This document shows positions 36,701-47,390 of a stretch of DNA of 64,000 nt, piece after piece. The stretch lies in assembly GCA_963969595.1 (NCBI GenBank), contig OZ018409.1, positions 22,352,975 to 22,416,974 of the forward strand. Reading direction: 5' to 3'. Positions within the stretch are counted from its first letter, which is position 1. Each line of letters starts with the position of its first letter. Source of the stretch: Neckera pumila (taxonomy: Eukaryota; Streptophyta; Bryopsida; Hypnales; Neckeraceae). The notes under the pieces were generated by a model. That model was given only the letters and a program-made list of their open reading frames with translations. It was not told where the DNA came from and made no database searches. Position numbers and translations under genes: made by a program.

Positions 36701-36840
36701 ATGTAAAATCTTTGCCTAGCTACATGTGCATCATATAAAAATTTATTTATTTTCCTATAATATTTAAATGTAATACAAAGGGCATCTAATCATTAGAAAT
36801 TGCATAATTTTTTAAATTACATAGGGAAGGTTTTTGTGTC
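27746..36840. other. Very AT-rich gene-poor DNA
   Basis: About 9 kb with only short chance open frames. The only clear structure is a perfect 48-bp tandem duplication at 32917-33012, annotated separately. A single CACTAGTAAAAAG motif at 33576 has no visible partner end. Confidence 0.65.
32917..33012. repeat. Perfect 48-bp tandem duplication
   Basis: GTGCTTGAATCCACTTTTGA and the rest of the 48-bp unit are repeated with no mismatch, so the duplication is recent. Confidence 0.93.
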
Positions 36841-36850
36841 TTTATTAAAT

Positions 36851-37225
36851 TTAATGAACAACATTGGCACTTGGAGCAACATCATTGTCATTAGAAATTG
36901 GAATACCATCAACAAAAACCACTCCACGTAATATTGCACCTGTACCTTCAACTTTTAAACTCAAGAAATAGCCAGCATCAAATGTTCCTTCTAATACACC
37001 AATCACTTGTTGACCAATTAAAGAATTGTCAGCAATAGGATAAAATAGTGTTTCTTCATTTTCTGTCCTTTGCTTCTTTGAATCTGTAAAATCAAAGGTT
37101 TCATTAAGGTTATGCTCTCCATCCTCAACACCTTCAACTCTTAACATTGTTGTTAACGAAATGGTCTTGCGTGGTCTCCCTCTTTTTCTCTTGATAGGAG
37201 GCATATCTCCACTTGTTATGTCCAT
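36851..37225 (-). CDS. AT-hook motif-containing protein, 124 aa
   Basis: A complete open frame from ATG (37225) to TAA (36851-36853). The AT-hook KRKRGRPRK lies at residues 12-20 (core RGRP), a minor-groove binder of AT-rich DNA, so a nuclear chromatin or transcription role is expected. The C-terminal part (IGQQVIGVLEGTFDAGYFLS, GVVFVDG at 101-107, DNDVAP at 113-118) matches a plant family of small AT-hook proteins of unknown exact role, like Arabidopsis At5g52890. It ends soon after DNDVAP, where relatives I know are longer. AATAAA lies 5 bp past the stop (36846-36841). No intron is needed. It sits alone in extremely AT-rich DNA, so it could be an intronless retrocopy, although it is fully open. 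Confidence 0.75.
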   Translation of the reverse strand: MDITSGDMPPIKRKRGRPRKTISLTTMLRVEGVEDGEHNLNETFDFTDSKKQRTENEETLFYPIADNSLIGQQVIGVLEGTFDAGYFLSLKVEGTGAILRGVVFVDGIPISNDNDVAPSANVVH

Positions 37226-39540
37226 TTTTATTAGAATAAAAAAATTCTTTTCTTTTCAAAAAAATCTGACAATAATACATTGTAATTAGTTAAAATTTAA
37301 TCATCTTTCAAAAAACTATTCATAATGATGCTTGAGATGTTTTTCCACCTTCAAAAACATAAAAAATTAAATACTAAAAAATCAAGTGCTCTACTTTTTT
37401 AGCACATATTAATTTGAGTAATGTGTAATTTGTAAAATTATCAAAATATAAAATGTAAATTACATTGAACTTTACATATGACAAAATATAACTTTTGAAT
37501 TACACAATTTGTTTTATTACCTATAAGGTTATTTCTTGAATAGTCATACAATTAAATGTTAATCATTATATTTCTATATTGAATTTAAATATAAATAAAA
37601 CATCAAAATTAAAATCAAAATCTTATGTATAGAAAATTAGATAAATTTTAAGAGTCTAATATTTGAATATAAATTAAGGTCTAATACTAATTTTAATTTT
37701 TTTTAAAAGCATTCAAATAAAGATGGTTTGAATATTGAGTTATTTTATAGATTAAAATTAAAAATTAAATTATACCCAAATTTAATTGGTCTTTTTTTTT
37801 AATAAGCTGAAATATATTTCAATGATATCAAACATATTGTCTTCTAATGAACTATTAAAGGCTATTGAATATTTATCTTATATATTTTTATAGGTTATAT
37901 AAAATTTATGAAATAAATGTATTTTATATGTCTCTTTAATCTAAAGTTGGTTATGTTTCACTAAAAGCATAAAAATGTTCACTTTATACATACAATAGTA
38001 ACTTGTAATTTTGAGCTCATAGAAAGATGTAATCAATTTTATATACCAAAGAAATATACTTATGCTCTTGTTTTATTGATATTGTATTCACTGTACTAAG
38101 CTAATAAAATAATTAAGCCTCTAATTTCCTACAAAATTCAAATTTAATTTGTATTAATATTATTTTCATGATTACCATCATTTATAATCCAAATTTAATT
38201 TACACAAAATCAAAAAAATTAAATCTTTTTTTAATAAATTCTTTTCATTATTATCAAAATTGTAACTAAAATAAAGACTTTATTGTGCGGTATTGTACAT
38301 TGGTTTTAACAAAAGAATATTAAATTTTAATTTAATTACAAATTATAAAAAAATCTAAAAATTTAAAGAAATTTTACTTAAATCATTCAAAATTCGAACA
38401 TAAATGATTTTAAAATGAGTCAATAACACATGCACTTGTTAAATGTATTGAGCCATGTGAAAAGTGTCCAAATTTACTTATAACATTATCTATTATCAAT
38501 TACAAAAAATGGATTATGACAATATCGTTAATTATAAACCTCTCAAAAGCATTATTATAATCATACAATAAATCAATATTACTCTATTGAACTTGAAATG
38601 TAGTAGAATAAAGTTTACAATTAAGATGTTTGTTGCCTTACTTTATTGATCGATTTTCTTTTTAATTCAAATGTTTATATTTTATATTTTATGTATTTAT
38701 CAAAAGTCTATGAATGAAAATTAACAGTGACTCTTTTCAATTGCAAAAGATATTAGTTATTGTAAATGTATTAATATGTGCCATATAAATATAAAATTTT
38801 GATATTGATTATTACTAGAATTAGATCTTATAAATATGAAGATTGTTGTAGAAATGATGTGATCATTGGGGGAGAAATTAGGGTTCTAATATTTAACACC
38901 ATACAATAAATTGGATGAATGAAAATGTAACGTTCAAATTTATACATTCAATGTTACTACAATGTGCAACAAATAAATTAGCAAAGTTTATTAAAAATAT
39001 CACTTAGAATGATCGAGAATGAATTAATTTCTTTGATTGTTGTATTGTATTGCTAATATAATAGAATCTTACAAAAATGAAAAAAAACCAAAATTTAGTG
39101 TTATAACCCAAAACTAAAATGAACATACAATTCAAGAATTTGAGGGGACTATAAGGATTTTTGCAATCTAGGTGTACAGTATAAGTCTTAAAAGGCCCTT
39201 TTGTAATGGCATATTTTGAAGTTGATTAGATTTTCATTACCATTTGCATTACCATATGTGTAGGTTTGATGCCGCACTTATGTGCCAAAATTGAATTTTT
39301 ATGTTATATTTTCAAAGTTCTATATCACCTCATACCATTCACAAGATGACATGTGGCACTTTTTCCTTACAAAACTGATTTAATTTATGCCATATCTAGA
39401 TATTAGTGACAATCAAATGAAGTTTCATAGTTTTAGAAAAATTCTACTTCAAAATTTGCCATTAGTTATTGAAGATTTAGAAAGTTTGAACAATGTGCCT
39501 GTAGTTTTAGGGTCCAACCTCAATTTTCACATAGTTCTTG
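37226..39540. other. AT-rich DNA upstream of the AT-hook gene, nothing recognised
   Basis: No open frame of note and no repeat structure was seen. Immediately upstream of the AT-hook start codon the minus strand is A/T-rich with no unambiguous TATA element. Confidence 0.6.
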
Positions 39541-41295
39541 ATTCTAAATGTTCTAAGCCTTAACTAGTAAGAAAATGTAGCTGCATTCATCTACTTTTTA
39601 GTTCATTCTATTTTATTGAAAAATTGTAAGAAATTGCAGTTCTGGTGACATTTTGAAGGTAGCATTTTGAAAGCTTAAAATTCACCACTTTTGATTTTTT
39701 TCTATCAAATTTTGCTTTCGTATAAGCTTAACCCTAAAGGATCGGGCGGGTATTCAAGCATAGTCCTTGTTTTCTTAAATAGCTCTTATAACAAGCATAA
39801 TTCCTCATTTGTGTGGAATAATTTTGATGATCGCCACTGTTGATATGAAATAAGATTTATTTAACTTTTCTATAATAAATAAAAATCAATAAAATTGCAC
39901 AATTTTTGAGAAAATGCCATCGTTGATAAGATTGATGAAAGATGTTCAGTTAGGGAGTACTTTGTATATATGTTGAAATCAAAATTTTGAAAGTGGAATG
40001 CTCAAAAAAGCTCCAAAATCTTTGATTCTTTTCCCACATGTGCGTATCATTATAGTATTGATGTGTAACTTTTTTCAAATAATTTTGAGGTGTAGAAAAA
40101 AAGATATGAGAATATGAAGTAATGGCCCACAATGCTTCTCCCATTTTCAAAAAATTCACCAAAAATTGATCACACTCAATCATTGCTTGATCACATTGCA
40201 CAAACGAATTTAGTAGAGAAAATCATCTAAGGTCTTTTTATTGCTTATAGACTGTTAGTAAGGTTATTTTGTCAAGTTTTTTACAAATGTAGTGGTAGAA
40301 GCCATGTGCTGGTTGCTAGATTGTAAGTCGAGATCATAAAGAGCATAGTTACTACAAGTAGAAAGTAGAATTAAGACAATGGATTCAAAGGCATTCAAAC
40401 TCTCTTCTTATAAATAACCCAAGATACATAACCATAGTGCTAGCCTTTTAAGGGTTAAGATTGAATTAGATAAGGTAGTCTTATAAGGTAGGTACTCTCC
40501 AAACCGCCCCCTTTTGCTTTTGTGCCTAGGTATTATTATTAGACTAGTCAAGTTTTCATATTTTCTTGTTGGAAAGTGAAAAGATGTTCCAACGCACAAG
40601 TACATTGATTACACCATGACGTTTGTCACTATGATTTTCATTTTTGCTAAAATTTTCATATTCTTTTAAGCAGTTGTGTAACCACTGTGATTTTTATAAG
40701 GAAACCACTTTAAAAAATCATATGAATTTCATTTTGATATATATTTCATTTTGCAAAATGAGTCTCATTTAAAGATATATAATACTACATGTGAAAAATA
40801 TTAAATTGTTGAAGGGTGTGTTTTAACATGGGAAGCTAATGAAATTTGACCAAACGAGATTGATAAGGAATGTCTTTTAAGGGATACATTTGCAGAAAGA
40901 GCCCAATCTCCTTTTGTAGCCATTTTTAGAATGCAACATAGGTTTGAGATTTGGAATAGACTTTCCGATATAAACCACCAACAAATTGAAGTGTTTTTCT
41001 GTCTTCTACCTCTATCACATGACAACAACAATGCTAACATGTGAGCCTAGAAATGTATGCCTACAAGCCTTGAGCCTAGGTGTAAGAAGGTACTCTACAA
41101 CCATTAAAGGTACCTTTGACATAGGTACCTTATAAACATGGAAAATAATTATGACAAAGGCACCTATAATATAGATACTTACAAGATAAATATCCTATTA
41201 TCATGACAAGGCCTCCAAAATTCTTAACATTGGCGTGTTCTGGATGGAGCGTTGGACAAAGCTTGGCTTACTAAGGGCAATTTTAGAGAGTAATG

Positions 41296-41502
41296 CATTA
41301 GAAAAAATTTCAGCCCTCGAAGGGGCCGCGAGAGCCGGTGCAATAAGCGGGAAATTTTTTTTTGAAAAAGTGAAATTCAATGTGGCATGAGAGGTGCCAC
41401 GTCAGCGCCACATCATACTTGAAAATGTTCTGGATTTGCACCCCGATGGTGTTGAAAGTCAGATTTTGATAGCCCCTTCAAGGGTCGGAAATTTTTCTAA
41501 TG
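41296..41502. mobile_element. MITE, 207 bp, 30-bp terminal inverted repeats, in copy A only
   Basis: The left end CATTAGAAAAAATTTC...GCCCTCGAAGGGG is inverted at the right end as CCCCTTCAAGGGTCGGAAAT then TTTTCTAATG. It interrupts sequence that is otherwise shared with copy B (AGAGAGTAA to GAAGTGCTCTTA). The target duplication is unclear because the terminus itself is palindromic (TAATGCATTA). Confidence 0.75.
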
Positions 41503-42309
41503 GTAGAAGTGCTCTTAACTTAACTAAATATGAATTCTAGTCCCCATCTCAACCAATGCAACTTTACCACATTAGCTTCAAACTTTTCCATTGAAAATAG
41601 ATTTGGACACATGATAATCCTCGGGGGGCAGCCATAATTCTCTTGATCAGGCATAAATTTGAGACTTGAAACAAACTCTTCAATGGAAACCACCAAAGAA
41701 CTGAAGTTGTCTAGCTCCCGGCTCTTCTCTGTATTGCATGAAAGTGAATGTGCAGTAAACATGTCCCAGTAATGCACATCAAACCTAATTATTCTTTGCT
41801 GTAGAATTGGTAACACAATTTTCAAATCATGATGGAAAGTACTGTTCACATATTACATATTATGCAAGAAAGAGATACAATTGGATGACTTCTCCAACCC
41901 ATCATTTTAAAGATTCCATAACACGAGTCAATTTTTGATACTATTATCATCTATAAGGACGAATCCCATTGCAAGCACCAAAAAGGTTTCATCAACTTGA
42001 TTCATTGAGAAGCTCTGGAGAAGTCAAGAGGGGTTTAGTAAGCAGAACTGTAAACGGATGAAAATGTGGCCCTTTGCATTTAATAGCATAGATACAAATG
42101 TGAAACAAGCTCCCTCTGAAGGCGGAGCAGTTCGATCCAGGTGAACACGGAGCTCACTTGTAAGTGCAGAGTTAGTAACAAACTCCATCAAGTCATCAAC
42201 ACATACCCTACTTAACGATTGGCTACAATTACTAATGTGGACAGGGGAGGACTCCAAGGCACTTATTTAGGGGTAATTAGCATTGGGCAATCCGTGTGCC
42301 GTAACAAAT

Positions 42310-43123
42310 TCAGACTTCCTTTCTAACAACCACCTCGATTTTCTCATTGTGTGAAACCTCCATCATCACAGGCCCAGAGGCACTTCCGTTCCCAAGTTCA
42401 GTGACGTTCTTGCACTGGCCTTGGAGCTGCAAAAACACCCCAAATAATAACACCATTAAAACAAGCAAAACCAATCTTCCGTCATCATCGACAAAACCTT
42501 AACATCGAATAACAAATAGGTTTGATTGCACTAATAGTCGGTGATGGGTCACTTACTGTAGGAACTTGTGCTTCTGAAGTGCTGGCTCTCATGTCGGCCA
42601 CGTCCTCAGTATGTTCCAGCTTGCCACCATCCCCAACGCCCGAGTTCACTGCCAAACCATGGGGAATATCCGTCCCTGCTTTTCAAGTGCTATTTAGTTG
42701 CAATCCAATTTTGATCCCCGGGAAGAATGCCATGACTGTATTAAAGTAATTGTACAACACGCAAGCATTGATCGATTATCAATATTCAATCAGTTCAAAA
42801 TCCTGTTCACAGCCACGTGAAAGCTTTCATGTAACGAACACTCTGAATCGCAAAGCACAGAGCATCACAAGGAGAAATCAGAGAAGGGCTGCAATCCTAC
42901 GTACCTGGAATGGTGGTGCCTGCACCGGCATTCACCGGCCCATCTCCACATCCGACGACTCAGCCATGGACTCACCTCGGAAGCAAGAACCTGGCGCCAT
43001 CCGCTCCTGGAAAGAAGACAAGAGCATAGCCCCGAAGACACGGAGCATAGAAACTAGAATTTGCACTACAAGGCCAATGACGAGCGCCTGTAGTATGCCA
43101 TCACGCCAGGAGGTTGATCCCAT
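42310..43123 (-). pseudogene. Small unknown hydrophobic-N-terminus protein gene, copy A, broken
   Basis: Exons by homology to copy B: 43123-42905, 42735-42557, 42426-42310. The N-terminus MGSTSWRDGILQALVIGLVV... is followed by a hydrophobic helix, as in copy B. Relative to B a 1-bp deletion near the end of exon 1 puts TGA in frame (after DVEMGR). In exon 2 a codon that is CGA in B is TGA here, after GLQLNST. Exon 3 stays open longer than in B and ends VVVRKEV. The conserved exon borders show this was a real spliced gene. Confidence 0.65.
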
Positions 43124-43217
43124 CGTTACGTTGCCGCCTTCTCTTCGATCCGTAAGTCTCTGCCTCAATGCAACTAGAGTATCAGTGAAGTCGAGCGGCC
43201 GGAATTGACGAGCACGG

Positions 43218-43345
43218 AGCCTTAAGCCTTCTTCTCACTGGGACTGGGCCTGAAGTTGTCCGCCTTCCTCTAAACCGAAGCCTTAAGCCTTCTTCTCCTG
43301 GGGACTGGGACTGGGGTCTAAGCCTTTGTCTCCTTGGGATGACTT
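43218..43345. repeat. GCCTTCTTCTCCTTGGG minisatellite, locus 1
   Basis: CCTTAAGCCTTCTTCTC followed by TGGGACTGGG occurs twice, with a third weaker unit (AAGCCTTTGTCTCCTTGGGA). The same unit recurs at 44920-45005, about 1.7 kb away. Confidence 0.7.
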
Positions 43346-43436
43346 GCTACAACCAGTCACAGTCATGAGCTCGCCGGTTTAGTTCGCTGGTTCCGACTTT
43401 GCCGGTTTTTATTCGAACGAAGGTCCCCAAAACCCC

Positions 43437-43508
43437 ACGCACGGATTACGCGTAAACCGTGTACGAACCGTGAACGCACGGTTTACGTACGCACGGATTA
43501 CGCGTAAT
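43437..43508. repeat. Compound palindrome with direct repeat of GCACGGATTACGCGTAA
   Basis: GCACGGATTACGCGTAA occurs at about 43439-43456 and again at about 43491-43508. Between them TAAACCGTG and CACGGTTTA form an inverted pair around TACGAACCGTGAACG. The region has many CpG sites and is unlike the AT-rich DNA that follows. Confidence 0.75.
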
Positions 43509-43625
43509 TTATGAAAGCACATAGTTCACAGTAGATCATATTGTCATCATCAAACTTCAAACATTATCATACTACTAAAATCATAACTCCCTCTGTAATA
43601 TCACAAATGCTACCATTAATAATAA

Positions 43626-44266
43626 GGGCTCATGCTTGCTATGTTACGCATTCATTGTATCACATATTAGTAAAATTTTGATATATTTGCATAGAATGCA
43701 TGATAATGATTTCAATAAGTCTTTGAAATAATGAATTCTAATATTTTGTAAGAGTATTATCAATCATGCATACATAAAAATAATATTTTTACACAATTTT
43801 ATATTAGGAAATAGAGTAGTTGTTTGCAATCACCTCTGTAATATCACTTTTACAGTTTTTATGGTTTCAAAATATTATTGCTACTACAATTGAGAAATTT
43901 ATTCAATTGAAGCAATTTTGGATTTCACAACAATTAAGTTGTTCATGAAGTTTTTGAAATTTACAAGTTTTTCTTTTCAATTCACCAAGTTTTGGGGTTG
44001 CCATTGTTCAAAACAATTGAGTCAACTTTTGAATGTATTACAATAAATGTGTATCTTTTTTAGTATTGACCATTGCATATATTTCATTCATCATTCAATA
44101 AATTTCCATTGTACATTTCAATATGTGTTTACTTATAAACAAAACTATACAAAGATTTTAGTAATTTTTATTTGAAGATTTGTTGAAATTTTTGTTCTGC
44201 ATTTTCTCTAATATATAAATTTTTTAATACAATTCTAATGATGAATGCATAGCATAGTAAGCGCCA
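43626..44266 (-). mobile_element. TIR element family X (GCTTGCTATGCTACGCATTCAT), copy 1, inverted
   Basis: About 640 bp with terminal inverted repeats CATGCTTGCTATGTTACGCA and the inverse of TGATGAATGCATAGCATAGT. Relative to copies 2 (56593-57236) and 3 (62279-62924) the interior runs in the opposite orientation and is clearly homologous. Flanking homology continues past the left TIR (CTGTAATATCACAAATGCTA), so the true element may be larger. There is no coding capacity. Confidence 0.72.
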
Positions 44267-44919
44267 ACCACTAGTTAAAAAATAAAAGAGAACCACCCCC
44301 CCAAAAGAGACTGTGAGTTCCCAGCTTGTTCCTAGCCTCGGAACTGCAGCACAATCTGACATGGTCGAAATAGTGCCACGTCAGTATTTTTTTAATTTAA
44401 AATTTAAAAAAAAAATTGCTTTTGTACTTTTTTATTTCTTCTTTTAAGAAAAAAATTCTAATAGCGTTAATATTAGCTTAAAACAGGAAAATAGGCAAGA
44501 GGAACAGGCCTAAAACGGCCCTCCTTTGCCCTCAAATCTCTCCTAATGTTCTACACCCATTGAACCAAACACACAAAACCAACATTCTACATCTATATAT
44601 TGAATTTTGTATGAATGCAAACTAAATGCTGGGTTCATTAAATTTTTTTTTTTTGCATTCATTCAAAAATCAATTATATTTTGACTTTTCAAGTGGAAAA
44701 AGAAGCTATATATATACACTTGGGGCTCACTTGGTTTGGTTTGTATTTAGGCTGGTGGGATTCCAGGGACTCCTTGGTCTGGTTCGTATTTGTTGGTGGC
44801 TACTGGCCCCTTACGGGACTTAATAAAAAAAAAAAAAAAGTCTGATTAAGCTCAAAGGTTCTAGCCTCTTAGCGGTTTTTAACTAGTATCCATAGTGAAT
44901 CGGAATTTTGGTGATAATC

Positions 44920-45008
44920 TCCTTGGGCCTTCTTCTCCTTGGGCCTGGGCCTGATGTCCAAGCCTTCTTCTCATTGGGCCTGGGCCTGAGGTCCGAGCCC
45001 CTTTTCTT
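44920..45008. repeat. GCCTTCTTCTCCTTGGG minisatellite, locus 2
   Basis: Two units of about 36-38 bp: GCCTTCTTCTCCTTGGGCCT GGGCCTGATGTCC and the same with CATTGGGCC and GAGGTCC, plus a partial. It is related to 43218-43345. Confidence 0.7.
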
Positions 45009-45103
45009 GCCTTTATTAAGAAGATCCATCTAGAAAATCAATGCCTTGCCTTGCCTGGCTCCAACGAGTATGCACTCTGCAATTGAAGTAGGATTGTGCC
45101 TGA

Positions 45104-45183
45104 CTCGACATACATTGTTGTGGCGCTGCACCAGTCAGGTCTGACTGCCTGACTGGTGCAGCGCCACAACAATACATGTCGAG
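45104..45183. repeat. Near-perfect hairpin, 36-bp arms, 8-nt loop
   Basis: The left arm 45104-45139 starts CTCGACATACATTGTTGTGG and continues to CCAGTCAGG. The right arm 45148-45183 is its reverse complement with two mismatches. The loop is TCTGACTG. The length and pairing are compatible with a small-RNA-producing foldback or a recent inverted duplication. Confidence 0.93.
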
Positions 45184-46009
45184 TTCGGCAATTACATAAC
45201 TCCATAACTTTTGCTGTCAGATGTGGCTTTGCAAGCTGGCAACGTACCCGGTCTCGATCCGTCGATATATCCAATACCGGTAGTCCAATCTGAACTTCAT
45301 AACTTTCCAAGAATTTACAATTCATAATCATAATCGCAGAAGCTGATCAAGACCTTTAAACTTGCATGTCAAGCTCTTGACCAAAGTATGGAGGCCTGAA
45401 GCATCTCTCTCCAATTTGGACTTGACCTGGCAGGATCAAGTTGCTGTTCTAGTGATGAAATCGATTTAGGCTAAGCTAGGTCCGCGACGTTTCCAATTCT
45501 AAAGATTTATTTCTTTTATTTTCTTAAAACAAATGAAACGAAAATTGGCCGTCTAGTTTGTCTTCTGCTCGTCTTGTCCATCTGTCCATCGTTTGTGAAG
45601 TTCTTGCAGTGATAACTTAAACAGAGAGACAGTACATTATAGTGAACAAGTTCAAGCGTATTGATGCCATGACCAACTGATGTCTCTGTATCAAGCAAAA
45701 AGGGACCAACTTTGCAACAGTTCAATTTGAATTATGTTAAACAATATGTTAAGAGTGCCTTATCAAGCTAGCACTTCATACTCCTCTAGAGTGCAATGAT
45801 GCTTGTGCACCATGGTCATGGCCGGTATGTAGTAACTTAGTGTCCAGAGGCTAATTGAATGTAAGTTATTGGTCCAAGCAGAGGCCGTGGTTGGGATAAG
45901 AGGACCGATGGGGTCTTCTTCAAGTCATATAGTGAAGGAATTTTAAAGCAGGCAGGTCATTGAGAGCAGAAAGTAAACAATAACAATAATAAATTTACAA
46001 ACAAACAAA

Positions 46010-46036
46010 AGAGGAAGGGAAGGGAAGGGAAGGGAA
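46010..46036. repeat. (GGGAA)n microsatellite
   Basis: About four to five units of GGGAA, preceded by AAAGAGGAA. Confidence 0.85.
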
Positions 46037-46349
46037 CCGTATCATGTTGGTTTGGTTGATTCATTGACTGGGAGCTTCAAGGATGAACTCTAAAAGGCCG
46101 GGGAAGGTGATTTCTACTTGAGGTTCTTTTAATGTGCATTGGAAAAGAAGGGGCTTATTGAAAGAGAGGCTCCCGGCGGGGCAGTGGTTGGGGTGGGACG
46201 GACGACGAGAGAGGTCCTTCCTGTCAAGGCCGAGGGCACAGGCAGATGGTGCAGCAGTCAGTTATTACAAGTGGACTGTGAAAAATCACGCACTCGTGAC
46301 AATCACGCACTCGTGACAATCACCTCGGCCACATCTGGCTGGAACTTAC

Positions 46350-46757
46350 GGTAGGAGGCTCTAATAGCGACCCTTCAAGGGCTGATTGGCCTTTTTCATA
46401 GGTTTTCATGATCAGAAATATTTTTAGCTCATTTTTCAGAGAAAGAAAAATAGATGACGAACGCAACACAAGTGGTTTCATATTTTTTGAAGCATTTTTG
46501 AATTACTTATGAATTTTCAAAGATTTCTGTTGTAGGTACCTATTTGTGACACCTAGGTCTCCAAAATCCGTCCCCTTGCAACTTCTAAAGTGATTTGAGG
46601 AAATCAAGGTCAATGATTGGCTCTTGCAATAGAAAACTAATTTTTCCTTGATGCATTCAATAGCTAAAGCGGTCCATTCAAGGATCACTTGCAATCCATT
46701 CTACAACTAATTACAAGGTCGGTTTGAAGGAGAGGGTCGCTTTTACAGCCTCCTACC
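46350..46757. mobile_element. MITE, 408 bp, TIR GGTAGGAGGCTNTAAAAGCG, TTAC duplication
   Basis: The left end GGTAGGAGGCTCTAATAGCG with ACCCT is inverted at the right end as AGGGTCGCTTTTACAGCCTC then CTACC. TTAC flanks both sides (46346-46349 and 46758-46761). A lone matching end (GCTTTTAGAGCTTCCTACC) at about 19743-19761 suggests the family is dispersed. No ORF of note lies inside. Confidence 0.75.
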
Positions 46758-47204
46758 TTACAGGTGACAAGTGACAACGCATGGCTTTTTATTTTTTATT
46801 TTTTTTAACACATGGACAAATTCCATTGATAAGGAACAAGTAGGACGCATTGACTTTCTGGTCACTCTCCCTACCAGAACCATTACACTAAACAATGCAA
46901 TTAGGTTGCCCCAGACTAATATCTTGACATTCACACTATATCAATATCAGAGTTACTGTAGAGGGGTGAAGTGATGTGGGAAAACATAAGTGCTACATGG
47001 GTTGGTCACCTGATTAGTCTCAAGATCAGGGAATGGCTTGTGCCTCCATCTGAACAAGTCATGAGTCATGAGGTAACATGAGGTTACTTCTCTGGGGTAA
47101 GGCAACCAACCCAATTGCACTATTTAGTGTGAGTGGCGTCCTGAGCTCTTCGCTTGAGTTTTGCTCGAAGATCTTTAAAAATGTACTCTGGAATTGGACT
47201 CCCA

Positions 47205-47390
47205 TGTCAGAGCTTGTAGGCCAAACCTAAGAGCGGATGTTTTTCCCGCCTATGGGAGCCGGCCAATAGTGCCTCCCGTGCTCAGGCGTGTGAGCTTCTT
47301 TTACAGGGTGGAGCTGATGTACTGGCCGGCAATAGAGCAGGCGAGACTCCCCTCTACCTTGCAGCCTTGAGAGGGCATTCTGCGCATCAT
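47205..47390 (+). pseudogene. Ankyrin-repeat gene fragment fused to a TTAA element
   Basis: The plus strand encodes SGCFSRLWEPANSASRAQAC followed by ELLLQGGADVLAGNRAGETP and LYLAALRGH. This is an ankyrin repeat with the hallmarks GADV, G-x-TPLYLAA and RGH. It has a stop shortly upstream and no ATG. At about 47389 the sequence switches abruptly into the interior of the TTAA element family. It is therefore a captured or truncated exon rather than a gene. Confidence 0.7.

Larger units (their letters stand above)
40660..43170 (-). repeat. Duplicated unit, copy A
   Basis: It matches copy B at about 48131-54340. Shared landmarks are GGGAAGCTAATGAAATTTGA, CAATGCTAACATGTGAGCCT, CCCCATCTCAACCAATGCAA, TCCCTCTGAAGGCGGAGCAG and the three exons of the small gene below. 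Copy A lacks the TTAA element and the minisatellite present in B. It carries its own 207-bp MITE (41296-41502). The TTAA at 40823-40826 is the unoccupied counterpart of the insertion in B. Confidence 0.85.

Noticed and set aside
39732..40454. Further TTAA element bounded by TTAACCCTAAAGG and AAGGGTTAA
   Set aside because: The two ends match only over a few bases, and part of the interior resembles 14.1-14.4 kb, which has no TTAA ends.
41520..41849. 109-codon minus-strand frame in copy A
   Set aside because: The equivalent region of copy B has stops and indels, so the frame is not conserved between the copies.
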